Assembly (NCBI GenBank): GCA_900544365.1
Contig: UQVF01000038.1
Location: forward strand, 1-18,807
Reading direction: 5' to 3'
DNA from: an uncultured Veillonella sp.
GTDB lineage: Bacteria; Bacillota; Negativicutes; Veillonellales; Veillonellaceae
Length of the DNA stretch: 18,807 nt
Position 1 is the stretch's first letter. Every line of letters starts with the position of its first letter. The notes beneath the pieces were generated by a model that was given only the letters and a program-made list of their open reading frames with translations, did not search any database and was not told the origin of the DNA. Of this stretch, positions 1 to 7,199 are shown piece by piece. The translations under genes and the position numbers were made by a program.

Positions 1-58
1 ATAGAATAAAGTATAGGAACTGTTTTCTATGTACCATAGCGATGGAAGAGGGATTATT

Positions 59-1249
59 TTGAAATTTAGAATTGCCAAAGAGTCAGACACAAAAGAAGTA
101 AAACGTTTGTGGGCCTATTGTTTTGAACCAGAAGATCATCCATTTTTTAAATACTATTTTGATACGGCTTATGAACCAGATAATACGATGGTCGGCATCG
201 ATCGTAGTTATTTGGTGAGTACCGTTCATTTACGACAAAATACCATTCGTGTTCGCGGTGTGGACCTACCTATGTCTTACATGGTAGGGGTTGCCACAGA
301 CCCGATTGTACGACGTAGTGGGGTGGGTAAAAAATTATTGAAAGCCGCCTTAGGAGAATTAAAAGAGCGTGGACAAGGCTTAACCATTTTAATGCCATCT
401 TCTGCAGGGTTTTATCAAAACTATGGCTGGGATTTGTATGCTCATCAATGGGTACAAACCATGAAACTAGATGAGTTAGCGCCACTGTTAAAGAAATTAG
501 ATAAAACGTTATCCTTTGGTATGTTGCGATCTCCACGAGAATGGAAACGTTTAGCAGGGGTCTATGAAACGTATACAAAACCATTGTCCGGCTATGCGGT
601 ACGAAAAGAAAAAGAATGGGTTCGTTTGTTGGAATCTATTTTTGCAGAAGGCGTGCAAGTGGGATATGTGAAAAATGATTCGGGACAATTAGAAGGTTAT
701 TGTTTCTATCGCTTAGGGGATCCTGAAATCGGGGTGAGTGAGTTTGTGTATACTACTCGCCGTGCCCAAAAAGCATTGCTGAACTTCTTGTACAACCATC
801 GCTCTCAAGGTGAAAGCGTACGTTGGAACGAAGGCATGATTGACCAAGGCTATATCTTTCACACAAATGGAAAAACGGGACATAGCACAATGCCATTTAT
901 GATGAGCCGTATCGTAGATGTGAAACTTGCTATGGAAAGCATTCCTGTACCCGTGGCATTAGAAGGTGCTATCCAATTCGGTGTGAAAGACCCATTATGT
1001 GAGTGGAACCACGGCACTTATGTGGTGTCCTATAAAGAAGGCAAAGCTCAAGTGGTGAAACATAAAGAACATGTGGATATCAATGCGAAATTAGTGTTCT
1101 CCGTAGGGGCCTTGAGCTTACTACTTATGGGGCGCATGAGTGCGACGGAACTTGCCTTTGAAGAAACACTAGAAGGACCAGATGATATATTAGAAGTGTT
1201 AAATCGGGCCTACCCAAGACAAAATACATATATCAATGAATGGTGGTAA
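59..1249 (+). CDS. Eis-like GNAT family N-acetyltransferase
   Basis: About 396 residues, the usual length for Eis-type acetyltransferases: an N-terminal GNAT domain, a second degenerate GNAT-like domain and a C-terminal SCP2-like domain. The acetyl-CoA pyrophosphate loop is visible as RRSGVG in 'VATDPIVRRSGVGKKLL'. The segment GFYQNYGW carries a Tyr at the place of the general-acid Tyr known in mycobacterial Eis, and the protein ends in a free carboxylate after EWW, the other catalytic element in that family. Substrate is unknown; family members acetylate amines on small molecules or peptides. I prefer the TTG at 59, giving the typical GNAT opening KFRIAKESD, because a GGAAGAGGGA site lies 5 bases upstream. 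An ATG at 29 in the same frame, with a weaker AGGAAC upstream, would add ten residues (MYHSDGRGII) with no match to the fold. It stands alone and is followed by a terminator-like hairpin. Confidence 0.85.
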   Translation: MKFRIAKESDTKEVKRLWAYCFEPEDHPFFKYYFDTAYEPDNTMVGIDRSYLVSTVHLRQNTIRVRGVDLPMSYMVGVATDPIVRRSGVGKKLLKAALGELKERGQGLTILMPSSAGFYQNYGWDLYAHQWVQTMKLDELAPLLKKLDKTLSFGMLRSPREWKRLAGVYETYTKPLSGYAVRKEKEWVRLLESIFAEGVQVGYVKNDSGQLEGYCFYRLGDPEIGVSEFVYTTRRAQKALLNFLYNHRSQGESVRWNEGMIDQGYIFHTNGKTGHSTMPFMMSRIVDVKLAMESIPVPVALEGAIQFGVKDPLCEWNHGTYVVSYKEGKAQVVKHKEHVDINAKLVFSVGALSLLLMGRMSATELAFEETLEGPDDILEVLNRAYPRQNTYINEWW

Positions 1250-1288
1250 GATACTTTGTTACATTGATACAAGCACCATAAGATAAGA

Positions 1289-1366
1289 AAGAACGCTATA
1301 CATTTCTTGACAAGCTATGAGAATACTCAGGCTTGTTATAGGATGTGTAGTGTTCTTTTTATTTTT
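1289..1366 (+). terminator. Long hairpin terminator after the acetyltransferase gene
   Basis: A 15-bp stem (1289-1303 with 1343-1357, two G-T pairs) encloses a second stem ACAAGC/GCTTGT (1310-1315 with 1331-1336), topped by TGAG/CTCA around an AATA loop. The outer arm runs into a T-rich tail (TTCTTTTTATTTTT). Its size and T-tail fit a rho-independent terminator for the upstream gene; the nested stems also allow another structural role. Confidence 0.75.
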
Positions 1367-1374
1367 CTATTGAT

Positions 1375-1419
1375 CTTATGCATAAGAGCTGGTAGAGTGA
1401 TCTTATATACATGTATATA
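1375..1419. promoter_or_regulatory. Two perfect palindromes upstream of the helicase gene
   Basis: CTTATGCATAAG (1375-1386) and TATATACATGTATATA (1404-1419) are both perfect palindromes, and each is overlapped by the same TGATCTTAT direct repeat (1371-1379 and 1398-1406). The second abuts the ribosome site (AGGAGA, 1419-1424) of the helicase ATG at 1430. They could be operator half-sites or, for the second, a hairpin near the ribosome site. A weak promoter TTGATC (1370-1375) with TAGAGT (1393-1398) at 17-base spacing overlaps them. Function is inferred. Confidence 0.4.
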
Positions 1420-1429
1420 GGAGATAGAG

Positions 1430-4336
1430 ATGAGTGCGATAAACTTTACTAAATCATTACAACATAGTGGACCAGAGTTTGTATCGAATAATGCAGAAGA
1501 AGGTCGGAAGGTAATTTCTGCTATAGAGAGCGAACTAAAACGGTGCGAATCCTTTTTTATCAGCGTAGCCTTTATTACAGCAGGTGGACTGAGTCCATTA
1601 TTAATGACGTTAAAAGAGTTGGAAGAAAAACATATTCCAGGTCGTATTTTGACAACGAACTTTTTGATGTTTAATGACCCTAAAATACTAGACAAGTTAA
1701 GTCAGTTTAGTAATATTGAGCTCCGCATATTTGATGCACAAAGGTCTGATGTAGGCTTTCATACAAAAGGATATGGATTCCATTTAGAAGATGAGTTTAC
1801 AATTATCATGGGTAGTTCGAATATGACACTCCATGCTCTGACGAGAAATAAAGAATGGAATGTGCATTATAGTTCCCATAAGCAAGAAACTTTTGTGACA
1901 TCTGTCTTAGAAGAGTTTGAAAGTTTATGGGCAGCAGATGAGACAAAGACTTATGTAGAATATATTGATACGTATAGAATGTTATATAAACAGTGTAATG
2001 ATTCTACTAAGAAACAATTACCAGCGGTGGCAGATGCGAGCGTAACTGAATATAATCAAGTACCAAAAGTATTACAGCCGAATAGTATGCAGTCCTATGT
2101 GATTGAAAAGTTTACAGAACTATATGAGACAGGGGCTAACAAGGGATTATTAATTTCTGCAACTGGTACAGGTAAAACCTATGCATCAGCCTTTGCGGTC
2201 AGTAGTGTTACACCGAAGCGTGTGTTATTTTTAGTGCATCGTGAACAAGTGGCTCGACAAGCAATGGAATCGTATCAACGGGTGATTGGTGACTCCGTGA
2301 CGTATGGTGTATTATCAGGTACAGCAAAAGGTTTTTCAGAAACCTATTTATTTGCTACTATGCAGATGATGTCGAAGCCAGAGTGTTATGAGCGATTTTC
2401 TCCCACAGATTTTGACATCATCGTCATAGATGAGGCACATCGGGCGGGATCTGAAAGTTACCATCGCATTATGGAATACTTTACACCTAAGTTTTGGTTT
2501 GCTATGACCGCTAGTCCAGAGCGTACAGATGATTTCGATATTTATAAATTATTTGATTACAATATTATTCATGAAATACGGTTACAACACGCATTGGAGG
2601 CAGATTTGCTGTGTCCATTCCATTATTTTGGTATAGGGCAATTATCTGATGGGATCACAACTTATGAAGGAGATGAAGCTCAGAGTATTTTTGCTAATGA
2701 GTGGGATTACGAAACAAGAGCTAGATTAATTCTAGAGCAATGTAATTTTTATGGATATTCTGGAGAGCGAGTAAAAGGATTAGTATTTTGTCATAGCATT
2801 GAAGAAGCGCAAGAACTATCCATGGCCTTTAATCAACTGGGGATGCGAACTCTTAGTCTAAGTGGTGCAGACTCACAAGAAAGCCGTGAAGCGGCGATTC
2901 AAAGATTATCAGGGCCGGATGCAAATGATGCATTAGATTATATTATGACGGTAGATATTTTTAATGAAGGTATCGATATTCCAGAGGTCAATCAAGTTGT
3001 TATGGTTCGTGGCACAGAGAGTCCTATCGTATTTGTACAACAATTAGGACGGGGATTGCGTCGTCATAACAGTAAAGATTATGTAGTCGTTCTTGACTTT
3101 ATTGGAAACTTTAATAATAATTTTATGATTCCTGTAGCTCTTTCTGGTGACGTAAGCCATAATAAAGATAGTTTACGCTATTATGTGCAAGAAGGCACAC
3201 GAGTGATTCCAGGTGCATCTACCATCCATTTTGATGCGATTGCTCAAGAACGTATTTTTAAATCTATCGACACGGCTAAGTTCACGCAGATTAAACATAT
3301 TCGACAAGCCTATAAAAATTTAAAATATAAATTAGGGCGCATACCTAAATTGATAGATTTTGAAAACTATGGAAGTATTGATATTTCTTTGATCTTTAGT
3401 AGTAATGCAAAAACATATTATAAGTTTTTGGTAGACTATGAAAAAGACTACACCCATAGGTTTTCGGCGGTAGAAGCTAAAATATTAGAGTATATGGGGC
3501 AGTACATGGTACTTGGTAAACGTGTGCATGAACTCTATGTACTGGAAGGATTATTGAAAGGTGAAGCTAATCCATTGGTGTATATGAAACATCAATTAGT
3601 AAGATTAGGCATTCCTTGTACAATCCATACAGAAAAAAATATTATCAATTTATTTACAGGTCAGTTTAAAACAGGTTCATCTAAAGCTGGATTTAGAGAT
3701 GCAGTGTTGTGTGATGAAGTGACTGATGGATTACAAATATCAACAGTATTCCGTGAAGCTCTAGAAAAAGAAGGTTTCCGTGATATGGTCGAAGATTATG
3801 TGCAAGTGGGCTTTCAAAGAAATCAAAAATATTATAGTCAACGATATGAGGAGGCTTCATTTACACTGTATCAAAAATATACGTATGAAGATGTATGTCA
3901 GTTAATGGAGTGGGAAACGAGTATTGTGCCATTAAATATTGGTGGTTATAAATATGATGAGTCTACTAAAACATATCCGGTATTTATCAATTATGATAAG
4001 GGCGAAGATATTGCAGATACTATTAGATATGAAGATAAATTATTATCTCCACAACAATTAATTGCTATTTCTAAAAGTGGTGTGGACCTTAGTAATAATT
4101 TGGTACAAAAAGCGTTACATGCAAAAGAAGAAAATATTACTATGCATCTGTTTATTCGGAAAAATAAAAATGATGAAGATGGAGCAAAAGAATTTTATTA
4201 TTTAGGTCATATTCATGCTACAGGCGAAACAGAAGTGTTTACAATGCCGGGTACAACGAAAAAGGCAGTTCGGATTATGTACGATTTAGAAACACCAATA
4301 CGAGAAGATCTATATGATTATTTTGTGAATCATTGA
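1430..4336 (+). CDS. PLD/HKD nuclease-SF2 helicase-DUF3427 protein
   Basis: A 968-residue multidomain protein. Residues about 1-170 look like a phospholipase-D/HKD nuclease domain: His111 and Lys113 in HTKGYGF, then GSSN at 128-131. The canonical Asp four residues after the Lys is not there, as is common in this branch. Residues about 215-560 are a superfamily 2 helicase: Walker A ATGTGKT (244-250), DEAH (334-337), TAS motif III (360-362) and motif VI QQLGRGLRR (537-545). The remaining roughly 400 residues match the architecture of DUF3427 proteins. The start has AGGAGA upstream. The stop lies 11 bases before the Nudix ATG, so the two are probably co-expressed. Known relatives are annotated only as helicases of unknown role; a part in nucleic-acid repair or defence is inference. 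The gene is A/T-richer than the flanking core genes and sits in an accessory stretch. Confidence 0.9.
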   Translation: MSAINFTKSLQHSGPEFVSNNAEEGRKVISAIESELKRCESFFISVAFITAGGLSPLLMTLKELEEKHIPGRILTTNFLMFNDPKILDKLSQFSNIELRIFDAQRSDVGFHTKGYGFHLEDEFTIIMGSSNMTLHALTRNKEWNVHYSSHKQETFVTSVLEEFESLWAADETKTYVEYIDTYRMLYKQCNDSTKKQLPAVADASVTEYNQVPKVLQPNSMQSYVIEKFTELYETGANKGLLISATGTGKTYASAFAVSSVTPKRVLFLVHREQVARQAMESYQRVIGDSVTYGVLSGTAKGFSETYLFATMQMMSKPECYERFSPTDFDIIVIDEAHRAGSESYHRIMEYFTPKFWFAMTASPERTDDFDIYKLFDYNIIHEIRLQHALEADLLCPFHYFGIGQLSDGITTYEGDEAQSIFANEWDYETRARLILEQCNFYGYSGERVKGLVFCHSIEEAQELSMAFNQLGMRTLSLSGADSQESREAAIQRLSGPDANDALDYIMTVDIFNEGIDIPEVNQVVMVRGTESPIVFVQQLGRGLRRHNSKDYVVVLDFIGNFNNNFMIPVALSGDVSHNKDSLRYYVQEGTRVIPGASTIHFDAIAQERIFKSIDTAKFTQIKHIRQAYKNLKYKLGRIPKLIDFENYGSIDISLIFSSNAKTYYKFLVDYEKDYTHRFSAVEAKILEYMGQYMVLGKRVHELYVLEGLLKGEANPLVYMKHQLVRLGIPCTIHTEKNIINLFTGQFKTGSSKAGFRDAVLCDEVTDGLQISTVFREALEKEGFRDMVEDYVQVGFQRNQKYYSQRYEEASFTLYQKYTYEDVCQLMEWETSIVPLNIGGYKYDESTKTYPVFINYDKGEDIADTIRYEDKLLSPQQLIAISKSGVDLSNNLVQKALHAKEENITMHLFIRKNKNDEDGAKEFYYLGHIHATGETEVFTMPGTTKKAVRIMYDLETPIREDLYDYFVNH

Positions 4337-4347
4337 AGGAGATAGGG

Positions 4348-4731
4348 ATGAAAACGATAGAAGTAGTAGCAGCAGTTATTTTGAAAGATAAACAAGTACT
4401 AGCTACACAAAGAGGGTATGGGGATTTACAAGGGCGTTGGGAATTTCCAGGAGGTAAAATTGAGTCTGGAGAAGTTCATAAAGTAGCGTTATCTCGTGAA
4501 ATACAAGAAGAGTTAGATGTGCAGATTACAGTAGGAGATTTTTTAACAACTGTAGAGTATGATTATCCTAATTTTCATCTTATTATGCATGCCTATCAAT
4601 GTGAGTTATTAGGAGACTTTCATTTACAAGAACATAGTGCAGCTCGTTGGTTAGGTTTAGAAATATTATATGATGTAGATTGGTTAGAAGCAGATTTACC
4701 TATCGTGGAATGCGTGAAAAGTTGTATGTAG
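4348..4731 (+). CDS. MutT-type Nudix hydrolase
   Basis: About 127 residues with a complete Nudix box at 36-58: G36-x5-E42, then REIQEE at 50-55 and a hydrophobic residue at 58, so the metal-binding glutamates are all present. The N-terminal strand (VVAAVILKDKQVLATQRG) and the WEFPGGKIE lead-in are those of (deoxy)nucleoside triphosphate pyrophosphohydrolases, which convert dNTPs or oxidised dNTPs to the monophosphate. The exact substrate cannot be read from the sequence. I chose ATG 4348 because AAGGAGATAGG lies just upstream; a TTG at 4333 overlapping the helicase stop would add five residues and has no such site. The tight spacing to the helicase suggests it acts in the same process, for example cleansing the nucleotide pool or removing a modified nucleotide product. 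Confidence 0.9.
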   Translation: MKTIEVVAAVILKDKQVLATQRGYGDLQGRWEFPGGKIESGEVHKVALSREIQEELDVQITVGDFLTTVEYDYPNFHLIMHAYQCELLGDFHLQEHSAARWLGLEILYDVDWLEADLPIVECVKSCM

Positions 4732-4733
4732 TC

Positions 4734-4762
4734 TTTACTTTGATGCTGTGTTACATTATAAT
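4734..4762 (+). promoter_or_regulatory. Sigma-A-like promoter for the abiE genes
   Basis: TTTACT (4734-4739) and a perfect TATAAT (4757-4762) are separated by 17 bases, directly after the Nudix stop codon. Transcription would start near 4769, about 25 bases before the G-rich ribosome site of abiEi. No convincing inverted repeat for AbiEi autorepression was found beside it. Confidence 0.6.
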
Positions 4763-4792
4763 TTAAAGCAAGAAAGTACATAAAATGATATG

Positions 4793-4868
4793 AGGGGGGA
4801 TATCTATCGATAATTCAAAGAGAATTTTAGAAATAGCAGAATATAATAATGGGTTAGTTACGACAGAT
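4793..4868 (+). other. In-frame N-terminal extension of abiEi lacking a canonical start
   Basis: The abiEi reading frame stays open from 4794 back to a TGA at 4791-4793 and encodes IDNSKRILEIAEYNNGLVTTD immediately before the first ATG. That is the first helix of the AbiEi winged-helix domain. No ATG, GTG or TTG is in frame here. A strong AGGGGGG (4793-4799) is followed six bases later by ATC (4806-4808), exactly where the start codon would be expected. Confidence 0.6.
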
Positions 4869-5399
4869 ATGGTTGTAAAAGAAGGTATATCACGGAGTAG
4901 TTTACAATATTTAGTGCAACAAGGAAATTTAGAGCGTGCTTCAAGAGGGGTATATACATTACCTGAAGTATGGGAAGATGAATTTGTTGTCTTACAAAGC
5001 CGGTATAAACGTGGAATCTATTCTTTGGATACTGTGTTATATTTAACTGATTTAACTGATAGAACGCCAATACGGTTTAATATGACGTTCCCTTATGGCT
5101 ATAACTTAACAAATCCAAAGGCTGATGGAATTTTATGCAGGGGTATACGATCATCATTATATGATATTGGCATAAGTGAGTTAGTAACGCCCAGTGGCAA
5201 CACGGTAAGGGGATACTCTGTAGAGAGGACTTTATGTGACATTTTACAACCAAGGTATCATACAGATATTCAAGTTATTACAGAAGCATTTAAACGATAT
5301 ACTAAAAGAATTGAAAAAAATATTCCTTTACTCTCTGAGTTTGCAAAACTGATGAAAGTAGAGGAAAAAGTTCGTTCTTATTTAGAGGTGTTATTATGA
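4869..5399 (+). CDS. abiEi: AbiEi-family antitoxin / transcriptional regulator
   Basis: 176 residues from the first ATG. The protein begins inside an N-terminal winged helix-turn-helix (GISRSSLQYLVQQGNLERASRGVYTLP), typical of AbiEi antitoxins, followed by the C-terminal antitoxin domain with YSVERTLCDIL and an helical tail. AbiEi proteins repress their own operon and neutralise the AbiEii nucleotidyltransferase without a stable complex (type IV-like). The frame overlaps abiEii by ATGA, so translation of the pair is coupled. The ATG at 4869 has no good ribosome site and drops about 21 conserved residues that are encoded upstream in frame; the real start is probably the ATC at 4806, or else the gene has lost its start. 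If the short form is made, the first helix of the DNA-binding domain is missing. The last 46 codons are duplicated at 7059-7199. Confidence 0.85.
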   Translation: MVVKEGISRSSLQYLVQQGNLERASRGVYTLPEVWEDEFVVLQSRYKRGIYSLDTVLYLTDLTDRTPIRFNMTFPYGYNLTNPKADGILCRGIRSSLYDIGISELVTPSGNTVRGYSVERTLCDILQPRYHTDIQVITEAFKRYTKRIEKNIPLLSEFAKLMKVEEKVRSYLEVLL

Positions 5400-6235
5400 A
5401 AAATGCTATGCAGCTTAAAAGTGTTATAAAAAAGATTGCAAAGGATAAGAATATATCAGCACAGATACTTTTACAAAACTATATGTTAGAACGTTTTTTA
5501 GAGCGAATTTCATGTAGTGAGTACAAAAATAACTATATCCTCAAAGGCGGATTTCTCATTGCATCTATGATTGGAGTGAATATGAGATCTACTATGGATA
5601 TGGATGCAACAATAAAAGGGTATCCATTAAATAAAGAGACAATTATAGAAATGATTGATAATATTATAAGGATACCGTTGGACGATGGAATATCTTTTAA
5701 CAGAGGTATAGTGCAAGAAATTAGAGAAAAAGATGAATATATTGGATATAGAGTATCATTAGTTGGCAATTATGAAAAAATGTCAGTACCTCTAAAATTG
5801 GATATTACTACTGGTGACAAGATTACACCAAAAGAAATTGAATATACATATAAGCTTATGTTAGATGAAAGAAGTATTAATATATTGGCATATAATTTAT
5901 CAACGATTCTTGCAGAAAAGTTAGAAACGGTTGTTGCGCGAGGAGACCAAAATACCAGACTTAGAGATTATTATGACATTTTTATATTAATTAAGTTAGA
6001 GAGTCAAAATATAGAAATATCTACTTTGCAAATGGCATTAAGAGAGACTGCAAAAAAACGAGGTACATATGATAGGATAAAAGAGTTCGACCAAGTTATT
6101 GAAATAATTGAATTTAGTGATATTATGCAGCAACGGTGGAGGAATTATTCTAAGAACTTTAATTATGCAGAAGATATTAGGTTAGAGGAAATATGCGCAG
6201 AGATTAAGAATATTTTAAAACAATTAAATATATAA
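5396..6235 (+). CDS. abiEii: AbiEii-family nucleotidyltransferase toxin
   Basis: 279 residues with the four AbiEii/COG2253 nucleotidyltransferase motifs: LKGGF at 49-53 followed by R64-S-T-M-D68-M-D70 (metal-binding acids), a further acid in KLDITTGD (Asp136), Lys175 in LAEKLE, and RLRDYYD at 188-194. All expected catalytic positions are present, so the toxin looks intact. Family members transfer nucleotides; the related MenT toxins modify tRNA 3' ends, while the target of AbiEii itself is less settled. The pair is known for abortive phage infection and plasmid stabilisation. The start overlaps the abiEi stop (ATGA) with AGAGGTG upstream. An intact toxin beside an antitoxin with a doubtful start is notable. 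Confidence 0.92.
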   Translation: MKNAMQLKSVIKKIAKDKNISAQILLQNYMLERFLERISCSEYKNNYILKGGFLIASMIGVNMRSTMDMDATIKGYPLNKETIIEMIDNIIRIPLDDGISFNRGIVQEIREKDEYIGYRVSLVGNYEKMSVPLKLDITTGDKITPKEIEYTYKLMLDERSINILAYNLSTILAEKLETVVARGDQNTRLRDYYDIFILIKLESQNIEISTLQMALRETAKKRGTYDRIKEFDQVIEIIEFSDIMQQRWRNYSKNFNYAEDIRLEEICAEIKNILKQLNI

Positions 6236-6278
6236 ATTATATAAGCGCATATTAAGATCATAGAGTACAGGAGAGAAC

Positions 6279-6926
6279 ATGAAAAAATTAACCACATCTA
6301 TTTTACTAGCACTATTCAGTGCCACCATCTTCACGCCAGCCCACGTAGAAGCTAGTTGGTTATCTAAAACATGGAAAAAGGTTGAAAAATCTTGGAATGA
6401 AGCAGGAAAACAAAGTGGTTCTACTGGAATAAGTGGTGCATCTATGAGCACGATTCGGTTACCTCAACGGTCCGAGTATCCGACTAGTTTTGTGGGTGGA
6501 GAACTAGTAGGACAAAGTATGGATATAAAAGACCTTACCATTGCAGGTGTACCTGTGGGTGCTCAATATAGTGAGATACGAAGAGCTTTAGGTGTACCGA
6601 CAGAAGAAAAAATGTATCAGCCAGGTGTATTTGGTGTTCGCAATATATTTATGCGATATGGTGGAATAACGTATGAAAGTGTTCATGGAGACTTTGATAG
6701 AGCAGGAATGATTATAGTGGTGAATCGAGATGCTGTAACTCACAGAGGGATTGCGGTAGGAGATTCGCTAGAAGCTGTGTATAAGGTATATGGTAGGCCT
6801 ACTCATATCAATAGCAGAAATGATTGGTTCTATGGAGCTTTTATATGGTCATCGGATGCTAAAAGTGGGATCACTTTTGAAAATGATGGAGAAAAGGTAA
6901 CTAAGATTAGAGTCATTAATTCTTAA
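6279..6926 (+). CDS. Secreted protein with two SmpA/BamE-like repeats (copy 1)
   Basis: 215 residues. It starts with a Sec signal peptide (MKKLTTSILLALF core, likely cleavage after VEA at residue 25, no lipobox Cys), then a charged helix, then a Ser/Gly-rich linker. The mature part has two units of the pattern G-x-x-x-G...V...(L/Y)G-x-P...(Y/F)...F...G-x-V-x-x-I: one opening at GVPVGAQYSEIRRALGVP, one at GIAVGDSLEAVYKVYGRP. This layout resembles the BamE/SmpA-like fold; I assign it by pattern only. It would act outside the cytoplasmic membrane. AGGAGAG precedes the ATG. The gene follows abiEii by 43 bases and may share its transcript. A diverged paralogue lies at 7196-7837. The exact function is unknown. 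Confidence 0.75.
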   Translation: MKKLTTSILLALFSATIFTPAHVEASWLSKTWKKVEKSWNEAGKQSGSTGISGASMSTIRLPQRSEYPTSFVGGELVGQSMDIKDLTIAGVPVGAQYSEIRRALGVPTEEKMYQPGVFGVRNIFMRYGGITYESVHGDFDRAGMIIVVNRDAVTHRGIAVGDSLEAVYKVYGRPTHINSRNDWFYGAFIWSSDAKSGITFENDGEKVTKIRVINS

Positions 6927-6960
6927 AACTCATATGTTACAGAGTGTTCTACTAAAATAC

Positions 6961-7043
6961 AAGGAGGCATCAACCTAAACACAACTAAATCGTTCAAAAC
7001 TTCCTCCTCTTTTCATCCTGTATTATTTTCTCAAGATACCTTC
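6961..7043 (+). pseudogene. Degenerate copy of the pgeF 5' end
   Basis: The segment opens with AAGGAGGCA, the same ribosome site as intact pgeF (7866-7874). It continues with about 66 bases that align without gaps to the first 22 codons of pgeF at roughly 60% identity by eye. The pgeF ATG is replaced by CTA at 6975. The pyrimidine-rich stretch (TCCTCCTCTTTTCATCC) is out of character for the surrounding A/T-rich DNA but typical of the start of pgeF. I read it as the relic of a pgeF that once followed the first secreted-protein gene. Confidence 0.45.
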
Positions 7044-7058
7044 ACAAAGACAAGAAAT

Positions 7059-7199
7059 CATACAGATATTCAAACTATTACTGAGGCATTTAAACGATAT
7101 ACTAAAAGAACTGAAAAAAATATTCCCCTGCGTTCTGAGTTCGCAAAGCTGTTGAAAGTAGAGGATAAAGTTAGGTCATATTTAGAGGTACTTTTATGA
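7059..7199 (+). pseudogene. Orphan 3' end of a second abiEi
   Basis: These 46 codons plus stop repeat 5259-5399 exactly 1800 bases downstream, with no length change; 41 of 46 residues are identical (changes V/T, I/T, L/R, M/L, E/D). The rest of the antitoxin gene is absent. The reading frame is open upstream as far as the stop of the first secreted-protein gene but offers no ATG or GTG; a TTG near the end could give only a 15-residue peptide. Its stop overlaps the ATG of the second secreted-protein gene (ATGA), the place taken by abiEii in the intact copy. Confidence 0.85.

Noticed and set aside
1404..1419. The 16-bp palindrome as a transcription terminator
   Set aside because: It has no G/C content to speak of and no T-run; it sits directly before a ribosome site.
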